Both the position numbers and the translations under genes were made by a program. From contig NZ_LIQG01000025.1 of NCBI RefSeq assembly GCF_001418015.1, positions 1 to 49,045 on the forward strand: DNA of 49,045 bases, in the 5' to 3' direction. Source of the DNA: Lacinutrix mariniflava (GTDB taxonomy: Bacteria > Bacteroidota > Bacteroidia > Flavobacteriales > Flavobacteriaceae). The notes beneath the pieces are model-generated. The model did not search any database. It saw only the letters and a list, made by a program, of their open reading frames with translations, and was not told where the DNA came from. Below are positions 1-7,894 of the stretch, one piece after another (positions within the stretch are counted from its first letter, which is position 1; each line of letters begins with the position of its first letter).

Positions 1-815
1 CTACAGTTGTGTTTACATAAGCGTTTGGCGTTGCTATTGCATTGATTGGCGCTTCGGCATTAGCCTCTGACGTGTAATATGTAATAGTATATAATGTAGA
101 ATCTAAATCGTTAGTTGCATCTGCATCTAATAAGTTTAGGATCTCTGGTTCTTTTGTTGGTAGATTAAAACTTGCAAAACCGTCTGCATTGTCATCACAA
201 ACTTCTAGCGGTGTTAATACTGCCGCTGTTGTTATTTGTGGTGTTGGGTTGACAGTAAGTATTAAGTCTACAAATGTTGCACAATCTGTTGCTATTGTAG
301 AACTTTCTACACGTATATAAATGGTTTGTGTGTTTACTACAATGTTGTTGTACGGACTTGCTAAAGCGTTGACATTGTTATCTGCATCCGCCATAGTTTC
401 ATGGTAAGTTACAGTAAGTCCTGGTGCACCTCCAGTGATTTCTGCTTCGGTATCCGATAGCATGAACTCTCCAAAGCCATCACTGTCTGGATCGCAATAC
501 TCTAAATCGGCCGGTGTGAAAGCCACTGGTGCTTGTTCTACTACTAAATCTAACGAAGTTGTATCGTAACAACCTGTGTTTGTGTCTTGCACACCTACAT
601 AAATAGTTTGCATGTTTGGTACAACGTTAGTATATGGACTCACTAATGGGTTTACTTGTCCATCAGCATCGGCTTGCGTAAAGTAATACGTTACAGCGTA
701 TGCTGGATTACCACCTGAAATTTCGTTGTTTTTTAGGGTTAAATCTATTTCTGTTATTCCATCTGGTGTACCATCGTCACAGACTTCTAATGGCGTAGGG
801 TCGATTATGGTTGGT
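1..815 (-). repeat. Second block of type A protein repeats (two full copies and one cut by the edge)
   Basis: The type A motif returns after the B block: CDDGTPDGITEIDL near 746-793, CDPDSDGFGEFML near 466-508 and CDDNADGFASFNL near 163-205. The last copy runs off the left edge. Spacing is again close to 290 bases. The overall order in the protein is A-A-A-B-B-B-A-A-A. Confidence 0.78.
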
Positions 816-3800
816 AATGGGTTTGCCGTAACAACCAAAGTACTAGATGCTGGACATATTCCATTTGTAAGGTAATCTACTGTATAGTCTGCTCCTGGCG
901 TTCCACCAGAAATAGTACCTGTAGCAGAATCTAAAGTCGCTCCATCTGTTGGTGTAATATTAAAACTATAAGTTCCTCCAGGTGTTTCAACTGTATTTAT
1001 AATTGCACCATCACAAGTTGGTGTATAAGTAAATAGAGCATCGTCTGTTGGGTTTACAATTAAATCAACTGTAGTAGATGAAGGACAGTCTCCTCCAAAT
1101 GAGTATTCAACAATGTATAATGCTGAAGAAGTACCACCAGTTACTGTTCCCGTTACTGGATCTATACTCGCTCCATCTGTTGGTAGTGGATTAAAAGCAT
1201 AAGTTCCTCCTGGAGTTGTTTCTGTTACTACAGTTCCACCGTCACAACTTGCCGTCATAGTAAATGTAGCATCAAGAGTTTCATCAACCATTACTGTAAA
1301 TGAGCTTGTTGATGGACAAGTACCATTTGTTGTATACTCTACGGTGTAACTTGTTAATGAAGTTCCTCCAGTAATTGTTCCTATTGCAGCATCTATTGTT
1401 GCTCCATCTGTTGGCATTGGATTTAACACATAAGTACCTCCTGAAAGAACTACCGTATCTACTATTGCACCATCACAAGTAGGTTGCATAGTGAAAGTAG
1501 AGTTATCGAAAGCATTAACAGTAATAGTAAAACTAGTTTCACCAAAACAAGTTGGATTCAAATTATCGTCTACTCTAACGTAAATCGTTTGCGTAGGAGT
1601 ATCTGTATTAGAATAAGTTGCTGGATTAGTTATTGGGTTTGTAGATGTCTCTACATCTGTTTGTAGAGTATAAAAACTAACTGTATAATCAGTTGGATCT
1701 TGACCATCTAGAATTTCTGTTTCTAAAGCTGTTAAATCGAAAACCTCAACGCCATCATTTGTTGGGTCATCACAAATTTCAACATTTATAGGTTGAGTAG
1801 CAATTGCTAATGGATTAACAACTAAATTAAATACCGCTGTCGCAGAAGCTATATAACATACTGGATCTTCTATACTTTCAATTCTTACAAATATAGGCTG
1901 AGGACTTCCAGTATTTAAATATGGACTTGTTAAAGCATTTGTACCTGCATCTGCATTTGCAAAATCTGTATAATAAGTTACATTAAAATCTGTTGCTGCT
2001 TGGGTTCCTAGAATCTCTCCATCCTTACTTGTTAAGTTAAAAGATTCTACTCCATCATTAGAAACATCATCACAAACCTCTATATCTGTTGCAGCATTTA
2101 AAACTATATTTAGGTATAACAATTGAAACTCTTCAGTTGCATAACATGTTCCAGACTCCACATCGTCTACTCTTATATAAATAGCTTCTCCATCTGTTCC
2201 TGTGTAAGTAGATGGGTTCGTAATTGGGTTTACATCTGCATCTGCATCTGCTTGAGAATTGTGAAAAGTAACAACAATAGTAGCAGGATCTTGCGTACCA
2301 ACTGCAGTAGTTTCATTTTCGGTTAAATCGAAAATAACAGGTCCTCCACTATCACATTCGGTAATATCATCAACTGCCTCGACAGTAGGACCAGGAATAA
2401 ATTCTATAAAAATAGAATCTGAAGTTTGACAAGTAGCAGAAAAAACAATATCTACAGAATACGTTCCTTCTACTAATGCATCTAAAGTAGAACCAGTTTC
2501 TCCTGAAATTACGGCACCATCTAAATACCAAGTATGAGTTGCGGTTGGCAATCCTGTATCTAAAGTTATTGATGTCCCTTGACATTCTGCAGTACCTGCT
2601 GTAATAGTTAAATCATCTCCTAAATCTCCACCTAAATCAAATGTCCCTGCTCCTAAAAATACAGCTGAATTATATGACGTATCTCTAGCATCTGCAACAA
2701 CTAATTTAATAGTATAAGAATTATTAGGCGTAACATTTGAAAAGGCAGTCATTGCTACAGTATAACCACGATAATCTATTGGACTATTTGCAAGAGGCTG
2801 TCCACCTGCGCCATAGTACGAATCGAAATAAGTAATGTTTTCTGAAGAACATCCTCCATCAAATGCATTATCTCTTACTGTAAATACAGAAACAACATCT
2901 GTAGTACCAGGAACTAATGCTAAATTATTAGTAACACCTGTAACATTATCTGTTAATAAAAAAGCAAAAGCATCAGAAAAAGAACATTGAAAATTTCCGT
3001 ATTCCTCTGAAGCAAATAAGAAATCAAAACTTATACTATTTGCTATAGGCACAAAATCGAATTCAATAAATGATGCATTTCTAGAACCACCTGCTGGTAA
3101 ATCGTCACCAGCAATATTATCCAAATCTGTATTAATAGCAGCTTCTAAATCGGCATCGCCAGGCCATCCTGGTCCTCCGCTACTTTGAATACCTGACTCA
3201 GGACCTTCCGCTTCCATTGCATTTCCAGAATTTAAAACAATTCCTGCTTCGAAAGCAAAAGCTCCAGTAATTGCTGAAAAATAACCAATACCGTTTACGT
3301 CTCCAAAATTAGTACCTGTACTCCAATTAATGTTTGAGACTGCCGCACATGGGCTATCTATTAACACATCCTCTACCAATTCTGGCACAGTGTAAGTTGT
3401 TTGGTCTACTTGAATATAAGGCGATAAAACTTCAATCGTAATTGTTACAGATTCTGAACATCCCGTAGGATTTGCATCAGTAACGGTAAATGTAGTTGTA
3501 AACGTTCCAATATTATTAAATTGATGGTTAACCGACTCTCCATCAACAGCAGCAGTTCCATCTCCATAATTCCATGTATAAACAGCACCTGTTCCGTCGT
3601 CTGAAAATGTAGCACTACCAGTAAAATCTATAGAATCTCCTACAGGTATTTGAATTATTCCTCCTCCATTTGCTACTGGATTTGTAGTATCTATTGTTGG
3701 TGTTATTGTTTGGCAAGATTGTAAACAACTAATATCTGCTGCCCATCCTGTAGTATTACCACCTGCATCACTAACAAACTCTAAAGTAATACAACCTGTT

Positions 3801-4147
3801 GCACTAGTTGTTGCAGCTGATATAGTGCCAGGATTATTAGCAGCACCAGCTCCTGAATAAACACCTAAAACTGCACCTGTAGTATCATCTCCATCATAAA
3901 TTGTAAGCTCATCGAAGCCTATTTGAGTTCCAAAAGTAGTAAAAGCTAGTTGGATAAACTGATCTGGGCCATCTGGACAGATTGTTAACACAAGACTCTC
4001 ATTATCTGCATAGGTACCATCAACGCCTCCAGAATCATATAAGGTACCCGAACATTGATTAAAAGTCCCATTCTGCATTAACACATCTTGTGCGAAAAGA
4101 ACAGAGGAACAAAAAAATAAAACTACTATTAGCGTAAATTGCTTCAT
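1..4147 (-). CDS. Giant secreted multi-repeat surface protein (CUB, PKD, choice-of-anchor L, repeats), 3' end off window
   Basis: The frame is open from the ATG at 4147 to the left edge (1382 codons) and the C-terminus is missing. Residues 1-20 are a signal peptide ending LFAQ. A CUB-like domain (~25-145) is followed by a PKD domain (~153-236, motif WNYGDG). A choice-of-anchor L domain (~256-510) shows the hallmark FLFASEEYGNF and a DAFAFLL segment. An Ig-like segment (~512-585) leads into two families of tandem repeats (entered separately). This architecture is typical of Bacteroidota proteins exported by the T9SS, which usually end in a sorting or gliding-motility-associated C-terminal domain; that domain would lie left of position 1, so the T9SS assignment is inference. 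Probable role: adhesion or binding at the cell surface. The gene stands alone, divergent from the DUF1304 gene across 316 bases. Confidence is high for the gene and moderate for the role. Confidence 0.88.
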   Translation of the reverse strand, partial: MKQFTLIVVLFFCSSVLFAQDVLMQNGTFNQCSGTLYDSGGVDGTYADNESLVLTICPDGPDQFIQLAFTTFGTQIGFDELTIYDGDDTTGAVLGVYSGAGAANNPGTISAATTSATGCITLEFVSDAGGNTTGWAADISCLQSCQTITPTIDTTNPVANGGGIIQIPVGDSIDFTGSATFSDDGTGAVYTWNYGDGTAAVDGESVNHQFNNIGTFTTTFTVTDANPTGCSESVTITIEVLSPYIQVDQTTYTVPELVEDVLIDSPCAAVSNINWSTGTNFGDVNGIGYFSAITGAFAFEAGIVLNSGNAMEAEGPESGIQSSGGPGWPGDADLEAAINTDLDNIAGDDLPAGGSRNASFIEFDFVPIANSISFDFLFASEEYGNFQCSFSDAFAFLLTDNVTGVTNNLALVPGTTDVVSVFTVRDNAFDGGCSSENITYFDSYYGAGGQPLANSPIDYRGYTVAMTAFSNVTPNNSYTIKLVVADARDTSYNSAVFLGAGTFDLGGDLGDDLTITAGTAECQGTSITLDTGLPTATHTWYLDGAVISGETGSTLDALVEGTYSVDIVFSATCQTSDSIFIEFIPGPTVEAVDDITECDSGGPVIFDLTENETTAVGTQDPATIVVTFHNSQADADADVNPITNPSTYTGTDGEAIYIRVDDVESGTCYATEEFQLLYLNIVLNAATDIEVCDDVSNDGVESFNLTSKDGEILGTQAATDFNVTYYTDFANADAGTNALTSPYLNTGSPQPIFVRIESIEDPVCYIASATAVFNLVVNPLAIATQPINVEICDDPTNDGVEVFDLTALETEILDGQDPTDYTVSFYTLQTDVETSTNPITNPATYSNTDTPTQTIYVRVDDNLNPTCFGETSFTITVNAFDNSTFTMQPTCDGAIVDTVVLSGGTYVLNPMPTDGATIDAAIGTITGGTSLTSYTVEYTTNGTCPSTSSFTVMVDETLDATFTMTASCDGGTVVTETTPGGTYAFNPLPTDGASIDPVTGTVTGGTSSALYIVEYSFGGDCPSSTTVDLIVNPTDDALFTYTPTCDGAIINTVETPGGTYSFNITPTDGATLDSATGTISGGTPGADYTVDYLTNGICPASSTLVVTANPLPTIIDPTPLEVCDDGTPDGITEIDLTLKNNEISGGNPAYAVTYYFTQADADGQVNPLVSPYTNVVPNMQTIYVGVQDTNTGCYDTTSLDLVVEQAPVAFTPADLEYCDPDSDGFGEFMLSDTEAEITGGAPGLTVTYHETMADADNNVNALASPYNNIVVNTQTIYIRVESSTIATDCATFVDLILTVNPTPQITTAAVLTPLEVCDDNADGFASFNLPTKEPEILNLLDADATNDLDSTLYTITYYTSEANAEAPINAIATPNAYVNTTV
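830..1510 (-). repeat. Block of type B protein repeats (three copies)
   Basis: Three repeats of about 230 bases (~76 residues) beginning FTMQPTCDGA (near 1500), FTMTASCDGG (near 1275) and FTYTPTCDGA (near 1040). Each contains GGTY, a PTDGA segment, a TGT(I/V)(T/S)GGT segment and a C-P-(S/A)-(S/T) strand. They are inserted between two blocks of type A repeats in the same protein. They resemble SprB-like or HYR-like extracellular beta-sandwich repeats, but I cannot assign a named family with certainty. Confidence 0.78.
1525..2390 (-). repeat. First block of type A protein repeats (three copies)
   Basis: Three repeats of about 290 bases (~96 residues) inside the surface-protein gene. Each starts with a Cys-Asp-rich motif: CDSGGPVIFDL near 2330-2372, CDDVSNDGVESFNL near 2036-2085 and CDDPTNDGVEVFDL near 1736-1788. 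Each continues with a T(Y/F)(Y/H) strand, an N-P-(I/L) segment and a closing (I)YVR-type strand with a conserved Cys. The copies are diverged rather than identical. Confidence 0.8.
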
Positions 4148-4463
4148 TATGGATGGTTTTTGTTTTATATTTAGGTTATGTACAATATTACTAATAAATA
4201 CTGAATTTATATAGCCTCTAGGTTGTCAAACAACCATGAAATTGTACTTTTATCTATATACTGCATTTAAATACAGTTTGATTGTTATATTTATATAACA
4301 ATCATTATCGTATTATTCCTACCTATTATAAAAACAAAATAACTGCTACTTATAAAAAAGACAGTAATTTAGCTTTACATAGAATAAATGCGTTTTGTAC
4401 TAAACAGTTCTCAAAACACAAATCTAGAGCGTTAAAACCACTAATAAATAAATAAACAAACTA
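4148..4463. other. Divergent intergenic region with inverted repeats
   Basis: This 316-base gap separates the divergent surface-protein and DUF1304 genes. It holds an inverted repeat GGTTGT-caa-ACAACC at 4221-4235, whose minus strand includes TTGACA. A 10-base-arm hairpin lies at 4280-4303 (GATTGTTATA, loop ttta, TATAACAATC). A near-perfect repeat lies at 4261-4276. A minus-strand TAGATTTG box (4429-4436) matches the flavobacterial -7 consensus but would give a leader of about 275 bases. No small gene is apparent. Confidence 0.4.
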
Positions 4464-4838
4464 ATGATTTCAACCATTATCACCACTTTTAGTATTATTG
4501 TAATTGTACTACATTTCTACTTTTTAATATTAGAAATGTTTTTATGGACACGTCCAAGAACAAGAAAAGCCTTTGGAATTAAAGATGAAGCTTTCGCTGA
4601 AGAAACAAAAGTACTGGCTGCTAACCAAGGTTTATATAATGGCTTTCTGGCAGCAGGTTTACTATTTTTCTCATTTATAGAAAAGAACGTATTTGTGGTA
4701 CAGTTTTTCTTAATATGTGTAATAATTGCGGGTATTTATGGCGCTTACTCTACAAAAAAAATAAAATTATTTATAGTACAAGCAGGACCGGCAATTATAT
4801 GTTTAATATTCATTAGAATATTACTTGGTACGATATAA
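4464..4838 (+). CDS. DUF1304 family small membrane protein
   Basis: A 124-residue protein with four hydrophobic segments (about 4-24, 56-73, 76-94 and 101-122). It carries the family pattern of a Met-Phe-Leu-Trp motif after the first helix, then F(G)I, and an NQGLYNGFLA segment at about 54-63, which is characteristic of DUF1304. These are inner-membrane proteins of unknown function, and the length is normal for the family. ATG start at 4464. It is separated from mscS by 122 bases containing a good promoter box, so the two genes are probably not one operon. No function is claimed beyond membrane location. Confidence 0.8.
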   Translation: MISTIITTFSIIVIVLHFYFLILEMFLWTRPRTRKAFGIKDEAFAEETKVLAANQGLYNGFLAAGLLFFSFIEKNVFVVQFFLICVIIAGIYGAYSTKKIKLFIVQAGPAIICLIFIRILLGTI

Positions 4839-4919
4839 TTCGGTTTACCGATAAAATTAGACGTTAGTAGATTAAGTTAAAAATAACATAGGTTTAAGCA
4901 AATCTCCTTATAAAATTTC

Positions 4920-4927
4920 TAATTTTG
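4920..4927 (+). promoter_or_regulatory. Flavobacterial -7 box for mscS
   Basis: TAATTTTG matches TAnnTTTG exactly and lies 33 bases before the mscS ATG. No clear TTG is seen at the -33 position, so this rests on the -7 box and its location. Confidence 0.45.
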
Positions 4928-4960
4928 CATTAATAAATTTTAACAAATTAAATTTAAAGA

Positions 4961-5773
4961 ATGGAATTACAAAAGTGGATTGACAAAGGCTATGAATTAA
5001 TGCTAGAATATACACCTAAAATATTGCTAGCAATAGTAATATGGATAATTGGTGCTTTTATTATTAAATACCTCAGAAAAGGAGTTAGCAAAACAATGGA
5101 AAAGGCTAATTACGATGCAAGTCTAAAAAAATTCCTTCTTAATTTAATTGGATGGGTTTTAAAAATAGTATTAATAATTATTGTCTTAGGAACATTAGGT
5201 ATTCAAACGGCATCGTTTGCAGCAATAATTGCAGCTGCTGGTTTAGCTATTGGACTAGCATTACAAGGTTCTTTAGGTAATTTTGCTGGAGGTGTTTTAC
5301 TAATGATTTTTAAACCTATAAAAATAGGAGATTTAATCGAAGCGCAAGGAGAAGTAGGTGTTGTTAAAGAAATCGAAATCTTCACAACTAAACTTACCGG
5401 CTTATCTAATCGTGAAATTATTATTCCTAATGGAGCATTATCCAATGGTAATATTATTAATTTCACTACTGAAGGCACTCGAAGAGTAGACCTTGTTTTT
5501 GGTGTAGGTTACGAGTCTGACATTAAGCAAACAAAAGCGGTTTTACTTAACGTAATAGCAAATCATCCAAAAGTATTAAAAGATCCAGCACCTACAGTAA
5601 ACGTTCTAGAATTAGCAGATAGTTCTATAAACTTTGCTGTGAGACCTTGGTGTAAAGCTGAAGACTACTGGGCAGTTTATTTTGAAGTAACAGAACAAAC
5701 TAAAGAAGCTCTAGATACTGCAGGAATAGAAATACCTTATCCACATCAAGTAGAGATCCATAAAGAAGGATAA
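4961..5773 (+). CDS. Mechanosensitive ion channel, MscS family
   Basis: A 270-residue small-conductance mechanosensitive channel of the inner membrane. It opens under membrane tension to release solutes during osmotic downshock. Three transmembrane segments are visible (about 17-37, 58-80 and 85-112). The third is the pore-lining helix, with Gly/Ala packing GLAIGLALQGSLGNFAGG, followed by FKPIKIGDLIE, the start of the cytoplasmic beta domain. The C-terminal alpha/beta vestibule runs to about 265. Length is typical for an E. coli MscS-sized member. The stop codon (5771-5773) directly abuts the tsaB stop on the other strand. Confidence 0.95.
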   Translation: MELQKWIDKGYELMLEYTPKILLAIVIWIIGAFIIKYLRKGVSKTMEKANYDASLKKFLLNLIGWVLKIVLIIIVLGTLGIQTASFAAIIAAAGLAIGLALQGSLGNFAGGVLLMIFKPIKIGDLIEAQGEVGVVKEIEIFTTKLTGLSNREIIIPNGALSNGNIINFTTEGTRRVDLVFGVGYESDIKQTKAVLLNVIANHPKVLKDPAPTVNVLELADSSINFAVRPWCKAEDYWAVYFEVTEQTKEALDTAGIEIPYPHQVEIHKEG

Positions 5774-6448
5774 TTATTTTTTAGGTTTAGGCTTTAAAGC
5801 CACAAAATCTTTTAGATAATAAGGTTCAAAATAAGCGACATCTTCGGTGTCGCTTTTTTTATGCTTTAAAAAAGCCAAAGCGCTCATCTGGTCTGCAGAT
5901 GGTAATTTATCTTCTATAAAAATGGCATTTTCATGATTTAAAAGTGCTTTTGTTTTTTCTACTCCATTTCCAACAAAATACACTTTGCCTTTAGATAATT
6001 CTTTAGCAAAAGAAGTTTCGTCTAAAATTTGGGCTTCAATCTTTCTTATTTCTATAAATTCTGAAGAAAAAATAGCTGAGTACACTTCCATACGTCTAGC
6101 ATCTAACATTGGCACAATTACACCACTTTCTGGTTTAACTTGATGCGCTAAAGCTTCTAGAGTAGAGATTGAAATTAACGGAATATCTAAAGCATAACAC
6201 AAGCCTTTTGCTGCCGAAACACCAATACGCAATCCTGTATAAGACCCAGGTCCTTTACTAACTGCTATTGCATCTAATTGCGAGCGCTCGATTTTTGCTT
6301 CGCGAAGCGTTTCATCTATAAAAACATGTAACCTTTCTGCGTGAGAATAGTTATTGCTGTAATCTTCTTTTAAAAGCAAAGTCTCACCATTCTTAGATAG
6401 TGAGACTGAACAATTTGTTGTTGACGTTTCTATACTTAATATGTACAT
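5774..6448 (-). CDS. tsaB: tRNA threonylcarbamoyladenosine biosynthesis protein TsaB
   Basis: TsaB is the scaffold partner of TsaD in making the universal t6A37 modification of ANN-decoding tRNAs. The protein begins MYILSIETSTTNCSVSL, the ASKHA phosphate-1 region. It carries SKGPGSYTGLRIG at about 65-77, the family signature, and a GVIVPMLDARRMEVYSA segment near 110. I prefer the ATG at 6448 (224 residues) to a TTG one codon upstream. The gene is a single transcript unit that converges on mscS with no intergenic base, and its 3' part doubles as the mscS terminator. Length is normal. Confidence 0.95.
   Translation of the reverse strand: MYILSIETSTTNCSVSLSKNGETLLLKEDYSNNYSHAERLHVFIDETLREAKIERSQLDAIAVSKGPGSYTGLRIGVSAAKGLCYALDIPLISISTLEALAHQVKPESGVIVPMLDARRMEVYSAIFSSEFIEIRKIEAQILDETSFAKELSKGKVYFVGNGVEKTKALLNHENAIFIEDKLPSADQMSALAFLKHKKSDTEDVAYFEPYYLKDFVALKPKPKK
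5833..5861 (+). terminator. Intrinsic terminator for mscS, inside the tsaB coding sequence
   Basis: The hairpin AAGCGACA / TGTCGCTT has a C(UUCG)G tetraloop with one bulged T. On the plus strand it runs straight into a run of T. It lies about 60 bases past the mscS stop and is read on the other strand as tsaB codons (Lys-Lys-Ser-Asp-Thr-Glu-Asp-Val-Ala). The minus-strand copy is not followed by a comparable T run, so it should act on mscS transcripts. Confidence 0.8.
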
Positions 6449-6472
6449 CAATTTATTTTTTTAGAATTCATA

Positions 6473-6508
6473 AAACCTAAAGTAAATTAGTGCTTTTACT
6501 TTAGGTTT
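6473..6508 (-). terminator. Hairpin downstream of the efflux operon
   Basis: Perfect 14-base arms (AAACCTAAAGTAAA at 6473-6486 and its complement at 6495-6508) with an 8-base loop, about 50 bases past the tolC-like stop. The arms are AT-rich and the following T run is short on the minus strand. Termination is likely but not certain. Confidence 0.55.
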
Positions 6509-6559
6509 AATTTACTCTTTATAATTTATATAAAACAGTTTGCTAATATATCTTATATT

Positions 6560-7894
6560 TTACTGTGTTATTGGTTTTCCAAGATAGAAATCTAAAACTT
6601 TTGTTTTGAAAACAAAATCATATTTAGCATTAATTAATGACGCTTCAGCATTTACAAGTCTTAATCTTGACTGCTCTAAATCGAATGCATTCATAACTCC
6701 AATATTGTAACGTTCTTCAGAATTACTAAAGGCTAACTCTTGAGATTCTAAAGACACTTTTGCAGCTTCATAAGCTCTTAATGCAGACTTTGCATCTGTA
6801 AAAGCACGCTGTACATTTGCTTCTAAAGTTAATTTAGCTTGCTCTAAACCTAACAATGCATTCTGTTCCTGAATTTGTGATTTTGCAACTGCAGTTTTAT
6901 TCTGGTACCCAGAAAATATTGGAACATTAACACTCAATCTAAAACTATGTGCTTTTTGATCGTTAAGCTGTTGAAAGAACCTATCTTCTGTATCTGTTAA
7001 ATTAGTAAAGAAAACATTAGATCCAAAACTATAGCCTGCAGAAACAGTTGGGTAAAATCCGCTTTTAGATATTTCTGTACTTATTTTTGAGTTTTCAATA
7101 TTTTTTTCAGCTACTTTAATTTCACTTCTATTCTCAATAGCGTAATCTAATATTGGAGTAACATCATCGTACATTAACTCTGCCGATGGATCAACCACAT
7201 CAATAACTTCTACATCGAAACCAGCAAAATCTACTTGTAACAATTGAGATAATGATAATAATGATAATTCGTAATTGTTCTCTGCAACTGTAACACTTTG
7301 CACGTCTCTACTTAATGTTGCTTGTGCATCATAAATATTAGCTTTTGGCTGTACACCAGCATCAACTAATTCTTGAACTTGGTTAAGTTGTTTTTTTGAA
7401 AATTCGTATTGCGCTTTTGCAGACTCTAAATTCTCTTTGTTAAATAAAATATTTAAATATGAATTTACCACATTAAGAGAAATATCATCCTTAATACGCT
7501 GCAACTCTAGTTTGTTAGTTTCTAAACTTAACTGAGACTGCTTGTAAATATTAGTTAACCTAAAACCATTAAAAATAGTTTGGTTTGCACCAACATTAAA
7601 ATTAGTACTATTAGATGTTCTATCTGCAAATTGACCTGGAAACAATTCTGTATTACCTACCGATACACTGTGTCCGGCACTACCACTTACAGAAGGCAAA
7701 AAAGAACCTTTAGAAGCAATAATATCTTGCTCGTTTAACAATAATGTATTTTGAGCCTGTACAATAGAAATGTTATTTTCTAAAGCGTGTTTTACACTTT
7801 CTTCTAATGTCCATACTTTATCTTGAGCATAAGCCGAAAAGCCTACACATACAAAACACGCACTTGTTAAAATACTTTTTATATTAATCTTCAT
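6560..7894 (-). CDS. TolC family outer-membrane efflux protein
   Basis: The trimeric outer-membrane channel of a tripartite efflux pump. The mature part begins KVWTLEESVKHALENNISI, the classic TolC/OEP repeat start, and a second OEP repeat begins near residue 250 (YAIENRSEIKVAEKNIE). Long coiled-coil-forming helices surround both. Starting from the ATG at 7894 gives 444 residues with a clean signal peptide ending FSAYAQ. A longer frame to 7957 would only add residues read inside the upstream adaptor gene. The start overlaps the adaptor stop by 11 bases (14 if the adjacent ATG at 7897 is used), which suggests coupled translation. It is the last gene of the operon 12292-6560. Substrate unknown. 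Confidence 0.9.
   Translation of the reverse strand: MKINIKSILTSACFVCVGFSAYAQDKVWTLEESVKHALENNISIVQAQNTLLLNEQDIIASKGSFLPSVSGSAGHSVSVGNTELFPGQFADRTSNSTNFNVGANQTIFNGFRLTNIYKQSQLSLETNKLELQRIKDDISLNVVNSYLNILFNKENLESAKAQYEFSKKQLNQVQELVDAGVQPKANIYDAQATLSRDVQSVTVAENNYELSLLSLSQLLQVDFAGFDVEVIDVVDPSAELMYDDVTPILDYAIENRSEIKVAEKNIENSKISTEISKSGFYPTVSAGYSFGSNVFFTNLTDTEDRFFQQLNDQKAHSFRLSVNVPIFSGYQNKTAVAKSQIQEQNALLGLEQAKLTLEANVQRAFTDAKSALRAYEAAKVSLESQELAFSNSEERYNIGVMNAFDLEQSRLRLVNAEASLINAKYDFVFKTKVLDFYLGKPITQ

Noticed and set aside
2123-2326. Short open frames on the plus strand inside the surface-protein gene
   Set aside because: The minus frame carries clear repeats with conserved Cys-Asp motifs over the same bases, so the plus frames are by-products.
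6296-6307. A perfect GCTTCGCGAAGC palindrome in tsaB
   Set aside because: It lies within coding sequence with ordinary codons, and nothing around it suggests a binding site.
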